A DNA stretch of 64,000 nt, from contig JACKLN010000004.1 of the NCBI GenBank assembly GCA_024235855.1, forward strand, positions 186,001 through 250,000. Direction: 5' to 3'. Position 1 is the first letter of the stretch. Each line of letters opens with the position of its first letter. The notes beneath the pieces were generated by a model, which did no database searches, was not told the origin of the DNA, and saw only the letters and a list, made by a program, of their open reading frames with translations. Below, one piece after another: positions 7,887 through 14,785 of this stretch. The position numbers and the translations under genes are program-made. Source of the DNA: Burkholderiaceae bacterium. GTDB taxonomy: Bacteria > Pseudomonadota > Gammaproteobacteria > Burkholderiales > Burkholderiaceae_C.

Positions 7887-9692
7887 TCAGAACGTGCGGA
7901 CCTTGGGCGGAACCGACTCCACCGTCAGCGGCGTCATCTTCACCGGCTTGTAGGACAGGCTGTTGCTCGCCGAATCCCACAGCGTGTGCTTCATCCACAC
8001 GGCGTCGTTGCGGCCCAGCGGGAACTCCGGGTCGTCGGCACCGCGCTCGTAGTCCTTCACGGTGTGGGCGCCGCGGCATTCCTGGCGGGCGGCGGCGGAC
8101 ACCATCGTGGCCTGCGCGGCCTCGATCAGGTTGTCGACCTCCAGCGCCTCGATGCGCGCGGTGTTGAAGACCTTGCTCTTGTCCTTCAGCGTGATGCCGG
8201 CCACGCGCTCACGCAGCGCCGCCACCTTGACCACGCCCTCGTCCATGCTGGCCTGGGTGCGGAACACGCCGGCGTGCTGCTGCATCGTCGCGCGGATGTC
8301 GTTGGCGACGTTCTGCGCATATTCGCCGCTGGTGCTGCTGTCCAGCCGCGCCAGGCGCTCCAGCGTGCGGTCGGCGGCATCCTTGGGCAGCGGCTTGTGC
8401 GACTTGTCGGCGCGCTTGAAGCTGTCGACGATGTGGTTGCCGGCCGCGCGGCCAAAGACCAGCAGGTCCAGCAGCGAGTTCGTGCCCAGCCGGTTGGCGC
8501 CGTGCACGCTGACGCAGGAGCACTCGCCCACGGCGTACAGGCCGTTGACCACGGTGTTCGGGTCGCCGTTCTTCGGCACCACGGCCTGACCGTTGATGTT
8601 GGTGGGAATGCCGCCCATCTGGTAGTGGATGGTCGGCACCACCGGGATCGGCTCCTTGGTGATGTCGACGTTGGCGAAGTTGTGGCCGATCTCGAACACG
8701 CTGGGCAGGCGCTTGAGGATGGTGTCGCCGCCCAGGTGGGTCATGTCGAGGTGGATGTAGTCCTTGTTCGGACCGCAGCCGCGCCCTTCCTTGATCTCCT
8801 GGTCCATGCAGCGGCTGACGAAGTCGCGCGGCGCCAGGTCCTTCAGCGTCGGCGCATAGCGCTCCATGAAGCGCTCGCCGTTGACGTTGCGCAGGATCGC
8901 GCCCTCGCCGCGGCAGCCCTCGGTCAGCAGCACGCCGGCGCCGGCCACGCCGGTGGGGTGGAACTGCCAGAACTCCATGTCCTCCAGCGGGATGCCGGCA
9001 CGTGCCGCCATGCCCAGGCCGTCGCCGGTGTTGATGAAGGCGTTGGTGCTGGCGGCATAGATGCGCCCTGCGCCGCCGGTGGCCAGCAGCGTGGTCTTGG
9101 CCTCGAGGATGTAGACGTCGCCGGTCTCCATCTCCAGCGCGGTGACGCCGAGCACGTCGCCGTCGGCGTCGCGGATCAGGTCCAGCGCCATCCACTCGAC
9201 GAAGAAGTTGGTGCGCGCGGCCACGTTGCGCTGGTACAGCGTGTGCAGCATCGCGTGGCCGGTGCGGTCGGCCGCGGCGCAGGCGCGCTGCACCGGCTTC
9301 TCGCCGTAGTTGGCGGTGTGGCCGCCGAACGGGCGCTGGTAGATGGTGCCGTCCGGGTTGCGGTCGAACGGCATGCCGAAGTGCTCGAGCTCGTAGACGA
9401 CCTTGGTCGCCTCGCGGCACATGAACTCGATGGCGTCCTGGTCGCCGAGCCAGTCCGACCCCTTGATGGTGTCGTAGAAGTGGTAGTGCCAGTTGTCCTC
9501 GGACATGTTGCCCAGGCTGGCACCGATGCCGCCCTGCGCGGCCACGGTGTGCGAGCGCGTGGGGAAGACCTTGGACAGCACGGCCACGTTGAGGCCGGCG
9601 AGCGACAGCTGCAGCGACGCGCGCATGCCGGAGCCACCGGCACCGACGATGACGACGTCGAACTTGCGACGGGGGAGATTGGCCAGTGCCAT
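7887..9692 (-). CDS. sdhA: Succinate dehydrogenase flavoprotein subunit
   Basis: The 601-aa start MALANLPRRKFDVVIVGAGG (ATG at 9690-9692) puts the FAD-binding GxGxxG motif at the usual place; the reading frame stays open upstream but with no SdhA-like sequence. The covalent FAD histidine is in TRSHTVAAQGGIGASLGN. Substrate-binding blocks include EFWQFHPTGV, GCRGEGAILRN, HYQMGGIPTN and VHGANRLGTNSLLD. It oxidises succinate to fumarate on the cytoplasmic side of complex II. It starts 5 bp after the sdhD stop. Confidence 0.98.
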   Translation of the reverse strand: MALANLPRRKFDVVIVGAGGSGMRASLQLSLAGLNVAVLSKVFPTRSHTVAAQGGIGASLGNMSEDNWHYHFYDTIKGSDWLGDQDAIEFMCREATKVVYELEHFGMPFDRNPDGTIYQRPFGGHTANYGEKPVQRACAAADRTGHAMLHTLYQRNVAARTNFFVEWMALDLIRDADGDVLGVTALEMETGDVYILEAKTTLLATGGAGRIYAASTNAFINTGDGLGMAARAGIPLEDMEFWQFHPTGVAGAGVLLTEGCRGEGAILRNVNGERFMERYAPTLKDLAPRDFVSRCMDQEIKEGRGCGPNKDYIHLDMTHLGGDTILKRLPSVFEIGHNFANVDITKEPIPVVPTIHYQMGGIPTNINGQAVVPKNGDPNTVVNGLYAVGECSCVSVHGANRLGTNSLLDLLVFGRAAGNHIVDSFKRADKSHKPLPKDAADRTLERLARLDSSTSGEYAQNVANDIRATMQQHAGVFRTQASMDEGVVKVAALRERVAGITLKDKSKVFNTARIEALEVDNLIEAAQATMVSAAARQECRGAHTVKDYERGADDPEFPLGRNDAVWMKHTLWDSASNSLSYKPVKMTPLTVESVPPKVRTF

Positions 9693-9697
9693 GATGT

Positions 9698-10060
9698 TTA
9701 CAGCCTCCAGAGCACCTGAACCGCCCAGCCGGCGCAGCCCACGAGCCAGACGATGGTGGCCACCTGCATCACCAGACGCAGGCCAGCCGACTTGACGTAG
9801 TCCATCCAGATGTCGCGCGTGCCGACCCAGGCATGCCAGGCCAACGCGATGATCACGGTGAAGGTCAGCACCTTCATCCACTGGGCCGAGAAGATGCCGG
9901 CCCACTTGTCGTAGCCCATCGGGCCGGGCATGAGCACCTGCACGATCACGACCAGCGTGAACAGCGCCATCAGGCCCGCCGTGGCGCGCTGGACCAGCCA
10001 GTCGCGCAGGCCGTAGTGCGCACCGCTGACGACGCGCTTGGATCCGTAGTTGACAGCCAT
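9698..10060 (-). CDS. sdhD: Succinate dehydrogenase membrane anchor subunit D
   Basis: A 120-aa protein with three membrane segments (WLVQRATAGLMALFTLVVIV, VLTFTVIIALAWHAWVG, VMQVATIVWLVGCAGWAV). The haem-ligand histidine and quinone-site block typical of SdhD are in ALAWHAWVGTRDIWMDYVK. With SdhC it anchors complex II and forms the ubiquinone site. It lies 11 bp after sdhC and 5 bp before sdhA. Confidence 0.95.
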   Translation of the reverse strand: MAVNYGSKRVVSGAHYGLRDWLVQRATAGLMALFTLVVIVQVLMPGPMGYDKWAGIFSAQWMKVLTFTVIIALAWHAWVGTRDIWMDYVKSAGLRLVMQVATIVWLVGCAGWAVQVLWRL

Positions 10061-10071
10061 CGTGGTGATCC

Positions 10072-10509
10072 TCAGAACAGGCCGAACAGCTTGGCGCCCA
10101 GCACCACGGTCAGCGCGATCGACAGCACCAGGGTCGTCACCGCCGACTGGTGGCCGAATTCCTTGGTCACGCTGTGCGTGGCGTCCATGTACAGGTGGCG
10201 CACGCCGGCGATGAAGTGGTGCAGGTAGGCCCAGATCAGCGCCAGGGCCACGATCTTGACGAACCAGCCGGGGAACACGCCGAGCCCGGACGAAAAGGCG
10301 CTGACGAAGACGTCATAACTCACTTCGGAACTGACGCTGGTGTCGAACATCCAGATCACGAAGGGCAGCAGCACCAGCATCAGTGCGCCGCTGGCGCGGT
10401 GCAGGATGGACACCACGCCCGCCAGCGGCAGGCGGTACTGCAGCGCGTCGGTCAGACGCATGGGGCCCGGGCGGTTGGCGGGGGCGACTCTTGTTGAGGA
10501 CTCGGCCAT
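10072..10509 (-). CDS. sdhC: Succinate dehydrogenase cytochrome b556 subunit
   Basis: The start used is ATG at 10507-10509 (MAESSTRVAPANRPGP), giving 145 aa; an in-frame TTG at 10540-10542 would add 11 residues but is less likely. SdhC family motifs are RLPLAGVVSILHRASGALM (quinone-site Ser/Arg) and the haem b histidine region LHHFIAGVRHLYMDATH. Three membrane segments are visible. It is the first gene of the operon, preceded by a 102-bp gap after the gntR gene, where a promoter is expected although none is clearly readable. Confidence 0.95.
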   Translation of the reverse strand: MAESSTRVAPANRPGPMRLTDALQYRLPLAGVVSILHRASGALMLVLLPFVIWMFDTSVSSEVSYDVFVSAFSSGLGVFPGWFVKIVALALIWAYLHHFIAGVRHLYMDATHSVTKEFGHQSAVTTLVLSIALTVVLGAKLFGLF

Positions 10510-10611
10510 GTTGTTTTGGGGGTTGTCCGGATGTGAAACCAACTGAGTTTATTGCAACGCCGCAGGCTTACGCGGTGCTTGGCAGGGCACGAAAGCCGTC
10601 GACGGCGAGGT

Positions 10612-11367
10612 TCAGGTGAGCACGTTGCGGTAGTGGTGCGACTCGGTGCGGTAGAGGCCGCGGCGAAGTTCCACGGGCTTGTCGCCGTACGTGTACGACA
10701 GGCGCTCGACGGAAAGTAGCGGCGTGCCTTCGGCCACCGCCAGCGCCTGTGCGCCGTCGCCGGTGGCCGGCACGGCGCGGATCTTCTCGTCGGCGCGCGA
10801 CATGTGCACGCCGTACTCGGCCTCGAAGTAGGCGTACATTGGCCCGCGGTTGGCGGCCAGGCGTTCGGCGCTCAGGCCCTTGAACGGCGCAGCCGGGAGC
10901 CAGATCTCGTCCAGCACCACGGGCTGCTCGCCCTGCAGCAGCAGGCGGCGGATGAGCACCACGCTCTCGCCAGCCTTCAGATCCAGCGCACGCGCCACGT
11001 CGGCCGGTGCGCGCAGGCGGCGGCACTCCAGCAGGCGGCGGCGCAGCGCGGTGGCGTCGGCATCGTCGGGCTGCAGGCGCAGGAAACGGTACTGCGTGCG
11101 CTCCTCGGCATGCGTGGCGACGAAGGTGCCCTTGCCCTGGCGGCGCACGACGAGGTTGTCGGCGGCCAGTTCGTCGATGGCCTTGCGCACCGTGCCCTGG
11201 CTGACCTTGAAGCGCGCCGCCAGCTCCATCTCGCTGGGGATGGCCTCGCCCGGCCGCCACTCGCCGCCCTGCAGGCTGCGCAGCAGCAGGCCCTTGATCT
11301 GCTGGTACAGCGGGCTGAACGACGGCGTCGGCTCGGCACCGACGGCGCGCGCGGCGAGGTCGGTCAT
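10612..11367 (-). CDS. GntR-family regulator with UTRA effector domain
   Basis: The 251-aa protein has an N-terminal winged helix-turn-helix of the GntR/HutC type (EAIPSEMELAARFKVSQGTV, RKAIDELAADNLVVRRQGKG at about residues 40-85) and a C-terminal UTRA fold that would bind a small effector. It is divergent from mdh (151 bp apart) and upstream, on the same strand, of sdhC. It is therefore placed to control TCA-cycle genes in response to an organic acid; this role is inference from position. A perfect palindrome in the divergent promoter region is the likely operator. Confidence 0.9.
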   Translation of the reverse strand: MTDLAARAVGAEPTPSFSPLYQQIKGLLLRSLQGGEWRPGEAIPSEMELAARFKVSQGTVRKAIDELAADNLVVRRQGKGTFVATHAEERTQYRFLRLQPDDADATALRRRLLECRRLRAPADVARALDLKAGESVVLIRRLLLQGEQPVVLDEIWLPAAPFKGLSAERLAANRGPMYAYFEAEYGVHMSRADEKIRAVPATGDGAQALAVAEGTPLLSVERLSYTYGDKPVELRRGLYRTESHHYRNVLT

Positions 11368-11410
11368 GGGCGGGGCGCCGGGGCACGGGACATGCCGCTA
11401 TTGTGCCTGC

Positions 11411-11428
11411 ATGTCTTGCATAAGACAT
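11411..11428. promoter_or_regulatory. Candidate GntR operator between gntR and mdh
   Basis: A perfect inverted repeat, ATGTCTT-GCAT-AAGACAT, has 7-bp arms and a 4-nt spacer. It stands out as AT-rich in a very GC-rich region, 44 bp upstream of the gntR start and about 90 bp upstream of mdh. Its size and symmetry suit a dimeric GntR/HutC winged-helix protein. Binding is inferred, not shown. Confidence 0.55.
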
Positions 11429-11518
11429 AAGAGTGGCGTCAGCCGCCGGCGTAGAATTGCGGGTTTGCCCCATCCTCCACCCCGGTCGCCGACCGGACCT
11501 TTGATCCAGGAGCCCTCC

Positions 11519-12505
11519 ATGAGCAAGAAGCCCGTCCGCGTGGCCGTCACCGGTGCCGCCGGCCAGATCGGTTACGCCCTGCTGTTCCGCATCGCCTCCG
11601 GCGAAATGCTGGGCAAGGACCAGCCGGTGATCCTGCAGCTGCTGGAGATCCCCGACGAGAAGGCCCAGAAGGCGCTGCGCGGCGTGATGATGGAACTGGA
11701 GGACTGCGCCTTCCCGCTGCTGGCCGGCATGGAGGCCCACGGCGACCCGATGACCGGCTTCAAGGACACCGACTACGCCCTGCTCGTCGGCGCCCGCCCG
11801 CGCGGCCCCGGCATGGAGCGCGCGGACCTGCTGGCCGCCAACGCGCAGATCTTCACCGCCCAGGGCAAGGCGCTCAACGCCGTGGCCAGCCGTGACGTGA
11901 AGGTGCTGGTGGTCGGCAACCCGGCCAACACCAACGCCTACATCGCGATGAAGAGCGCGCCCGACCTGAAGCGCGAGAACTTTACCGCCATGCTGCGCCT
12001 GGACCACAACCGCGCCGCCAGCCAGATCGCCGCCAAGACCGGCAAGCCGGTGGCCAGCATCCGCAAGCTGGCCGTGTGGGGCAACCACAGCCCGACCATG
12101 TACGCCGACTACCGCTTCGCCACCATCGACGGCGCGTCGGTCAAGGACATGATCAACGACCAGGTCTGGAACAAGGACGTGTTCCTGCCCACCGTGGGCA
12201 AGCGCGGCGCCGCCATCATCGAGGCGCGTGGCCTGAGCTCGGCGGCCAGCGCCGCCAACGCCGCCATCGACCACATGCGCGACTGGGCCCTGGGCACCAA
12301 CGGCGAATGGGTCACGATGGGCGTGCCCAGCAACGGCGAGTACGGCATCCCCAAGGACGTGATGTTCGGCTTCCCGGTCACCACCGAAGGCGGCCAGTAC
12401 AAGATCGTCGAGGGCCTGCCCATCGACGAGTTCAGCCAGGCCTGCATCGACAAGACCTTGGCCGAGCTGACCGGCGAGCAGGACGGCGTGAAGCACCTGC
12501 TGTAA
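11519..12505 (+). CDS. mdh: Malate dehydrogenase
   Basis: The 328-aa protein is the length of the cytosolic-type malate dehydrogenases common in betaproteobacteria. The NAD-binding loop is VAVTGAAGQIGYALLFRIAS. The mobile substrate loop with its two arginines is VGARPRGPGMERADLL, and the catalytic histidine is in LAVWGNHSPTMYAD. The start follows an AGGAG Shine-Dalgarno at 11508-11512. It oxidises malate to oxaloacetate for citrate synthase, encoded in the divergent neighbouring operon. A strong intrinsic terminator follows, so mdh is probably monocistronic under the adjacent GntR regulator. Confidence 0.97.
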   Translation: MSKKPVRVAVTGAAGQIGYALLFRIASGEMLGKDQPVILQLLEIPDEKAQKALRGVMMELEDCAFPLLAGMEAHGDPMTGFKDTDYALLVGARPRGPGMERADLLAANAQIFTAQGKALNAVASRDVKVLVVGNPANTNAYIAMKSAPDLKRENFTAMLRLDHNRAASQIAAKTGKPVASIRKLAVWGNHSPTMYADYRFATIDGASVKDMINDQVWNKDVFLPTVGKRGAAIIEARGLSSAASAANAAIDHMRDWALGTNGEWVTMGVPSNGEYGIPKDVMFGFPVTTEGGQYKIVEGLPIDEFSQACIDKTLAELTGEQDGVKHLL

Positions 12506-12527
12506 GCGGCCACGCCACGGGTCCCGA

Positions 12528-12552
12528 CGCCGGCCTCGTGCCGGCGTTTTTT
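12528..12552 (+). terminator. Intrinsic terminator after mdh
   Basis: A 7-bp GC stem (CGCCGGC, 12528-12534, with GCCGGCG, 12540-12546) is followed immediately by six T residues (12547-12552). This is a textbook Rho-independent terminator 23 bp after the mdh stop. Confidence 0.9.
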
Positions 12553-12723
12553 CGTTCTGGCGTCGGCAGTGCGCCATTGCGACCCGCAGGTACAGGCCAT
12601 TGCCGTTCGTCGGCAGGCATGGCGGCTCACCGCCTTCAAGCTCGCAACCGTCGCCTTCCTGCAGACGGCCGCGACGTCATCCCGGCCCACTGACCTCGTC
12701 ATCCACCTGTCGACGAGGTTCCC

Positions 12724-13110
12724 ATGTCACGCCATGCCCTTCGCGCCCTGTCCACCACCTTGGTGACCTTGGCCGTGCTGCCCCTGACGGCTCAGGCCGT
12801 TGAACCGACGCAGGTGGAGATCACCACCCCTCGCGTCTCGTTGCCCGATTCGGCGACGCTGCGCGCGATGACCGGCGACTTCGCGCTCAGCGATGGCCGC
12901 AGCCTGCGCGTGCTGCGTCCGGGCCTGCACCTGATGGTGGCCATCGGCCGCGGATGGGCCCGCACCGTGGAACCCGTTGGCGAACGCCAGTTCGCGACCG
13001 CCGACGGGCGGCTCGTGCTCGCCTTCGATCCGGGGCTGGACACGCTGCGCGTGATCGAGCGGAGCCGCGTGGCCGTGGCCACCCGCAGCAGCGACACCAC
13101 CCTGCGCTGA
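12724..13110 (+). CDS. Secreted hypothetical protein
   Basis: A 128-aa protein of unrecognised family. It opens with a clear Sec signal peptide (MSRHALRALSTTLVTLAVLPLTAQA, cleavage after AQA). The mature part of about 100 residues is beta-rich with repeated short strands (DFALSDGRSLRVLRPGLHLM, FATADGRLVLAFDPGLDTLRVI), suggesting a small all-beta periplasmic domain. There are no cysteines in the mature part. It lies between mdh and the CitE-like gene, and another small secreted protein occurs at 14272. Function is unknown. Confidence 0.7.
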   Translation: MSRHALRALSTTLVTLAVLPLTAQAVEPTQVEITTPRVSLPDSATLRAMTGDFALSDGRSLRVLRPGLHLMVAIGRGWARTVEPVGERQFATADGRLVLAFDPGLDTLRVIERSRVAVATRSSDTTLR

Positions 13111-13170
13111 CACGTCGGCCGGCGCGGCGGCGCTTTGGCGCTACCCTCGGGGCCCTGGAGGCCCCGAGAC

Positions 13171-14178
13171 ATGACCACGCCCGCCCTGCATCCGCGCCAG
13201 GCCCTGTTCGACCCTGGCGAACCCGCGGCCCCGTCGCTGCCGGTGTGCGACCACTATGCCGGCGTCGAAGAGCGCATGCGCAAGAGCCTGCAACTGCAGG
13301 CCCGGCTGGGCCCGGTCTTCGATGTCACGCTCGACAACGAGGACGGTGCCCCGGTGGGTGCCGAGGTGGAGCACGCGCGCCTGATCGCCACGCTGCTCGA
13401 AAGCGACGACAACCGCTTCGGTCGCGTCGGCGTGCGTGTGCTGCCACTGGGCCACCCGCGTTTCGCCGAGGTGCTGCGCACGGTGCTGCGGGCTGGCAAG
13501 CCGCCGGCCTACCTGATGCTGCCCAAGCCGGGCAGCGCCGAAGACATCGAGCGCGCCATCCACGTCGTCGACGCCGCCGGGGGCCACGGCATCCCGCTGC
13601 ATGCGCTGGTGGAGACGCATGGCGCGCTGCGCGAGGTGATGGCCATCGCCGCCGTGCCGCGCATCGAGTCGCTGTCCTTCGGGCTGATGGATTTCGTCTC
13701 CGCGCACCGCGGCGCCATCCCGCTCTCGGCCATGGGTGTGCCGGGGCAGTTCGAGCATCCGCTGGTCGTGCGCGCCAAGCTGGAGATCGCCGCCGCCTGC
13801 CATGCGCACGGCAAGGTGCCGTCGCACTGCGTGGTCACCGAGTTCAAGCACGCCGCCGCGCTGCAGGCCGCCGCCACGCGGGCCGCGCGCGAATTCGGTT
13901 ACACGCGCATGTGGAGCATTCACCCGTCACAGGTCGAAACCATCGTCGAGGCCTTCTCGCCGACCACGGCCGAGGTGGACCTGGCGGTGGAGATCCTGCT
14001 CGCGGCGCAGGACGCGCAGTGGGCCCCCATCCGCCACCGTGACGTGCTTCACGACCGGGCCAGCTACCGCTACTTCTGGCACCTGCTGGAGCGCGCCCAT
14101 CGCACTTCGACGGCCGACGGGCCGCAGCTGCCGGCCGCCGTGCGCGAGGCGTTCTTTGCCGACACGCCGCACCCGTAG
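13171..14178 (+). CDS. HpcH/HpaI aldolase / CitE-like CoA-ester lyase
   Basis: The start at ATG 13171 gives 335 aa. The protein has the CitE/malyl-CoA lyase TIM-barrel layout: metal and substrate blocks DVTLDNEDGAPVGAEVEHAR, VGVRVLPLGHPRFAEVL, LMLPKPGSAEDIERAI, the glutamate of ALVETHGALREVM, then SFGLMDFVSAHRG and a conserved end MWSIHPSQVETIVEAF. Family members cleave or condense malyl-CoA, methylmalyl-CoA or citramalyl-CoA. There are no citD/citF citrate lyase partners nearby, so this is a stand-alone enzyme. Location beside mdh suggests a link to C4-acid or glyoxylate metabolism, which is inference. Confidence 0.85.
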   Translation: MTTPALHPRQALFDPGEPAAPSLPVCDHYAGVEERMRKSLQLQARLGPVFDVTLDNEDGAPVGAEVEHARLIATLLESDDNRFGRVGVRVLPLGHPRFAEVLRTVLRAGKPPAYLMLPKPGSAEDIERAIHVVDAAGGHGIPLHALVETHGALREVMAIAAVPRIESLSFGLMDFVSAHRGAIPLSAMGVPGQFEHPLVVRAKLEIAAACHAHGKVPSHCVVTEFKHAAALQAAATRAAREFGYTRMWSIHPSQVETIVEAFSPTTAEVDLAVEILLAAQDAQWAPIRHRDVLHDRASYRYFWHLLERAHRTSTADGPQLPAAVREAFFADTPHP

Positions 14179-14271
14179 CCCGCGTTGCAGCTTGCCACCG
14201 GTTGCAGTCGCGAACGCCCGGACACGCGGGCCACCGCGAGCATCGGCTCCGCATCAACCCCGGAGACCCGC

Positions 14272-14679
14272 ATGCACCGCTTCCTGATCCCCCTGGCCGC
14301 GCTGTCGCTGACCAGCCTGGCCCCCGCCGGCGCCGAAGGTCTCAGCGCCGAACAGCTGGCCGCCGCACAGCAGGTCTACCTCGGCACGGCCGAGTGCGAG
14401 ATGAAGCAGAGCGTGCACCTGCGCGCGATCGACGGCCAACCCGGCCACTTCGAGCTGCAGCACAAGAAGGCCCGCTACACGCTGACCCCCGAGCCCACCA
14501 GCACCGGTGCCATCCGCCTGGAGGACCGCAAGGCCGGCATCGTCTGGCTGCAGATCCCGGCCAAGTCGATGCTGCTGAACGCCAAGATGGGCCGGCGCGA
14601 GGTGGACAACTGCCTGCACGCCGAGCAGCGCGCCGAAGCCGGCGTGCCGGCCACTTCGATCGGCATCGCTCAGCGCTGA
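14272..14679 (+). CDS. Secreted hypothetical protein
   Basis: The start at ATG 14272 follows a GGAGA Shine-Dalgarno and gives 135 aa with a signal peptide (MHRFLIPLAALSLTSLAPAGAEG). The mature part contains LGTAECEMKQSVHLRAIDGQ, a beta-rich core and a late Cys (EVDNCLHAEQRA); the two cysteines may form a disulfide in the periplasm. It resembles small uncharacterised Burkholderiales proteins. No functional motif is recognised. Confidence 0.72.
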   Translation: MHRFLIPLAALSLTSLAPAGAEGLSAEQLAAAQQVYLGTAECEMKQSVHLRAIDGQPGHFELQHKKARYTLTPEPTSTGAIRLEDRKAGIVWLQIPAKSMLLNAKMGRREVDNCLHAEQRAEAGVPATSIGIAQR

Positions 14680-14785
14680 CCCCCGACTGCGGGGCCGCGC
14701 CGCGCGCGCAGGCGCACGGCTGAGACGGTGCAGAGACGCGGGCGGGCCACGATGACGACCGTCATCGGCCCGCACGTCTGCACCC

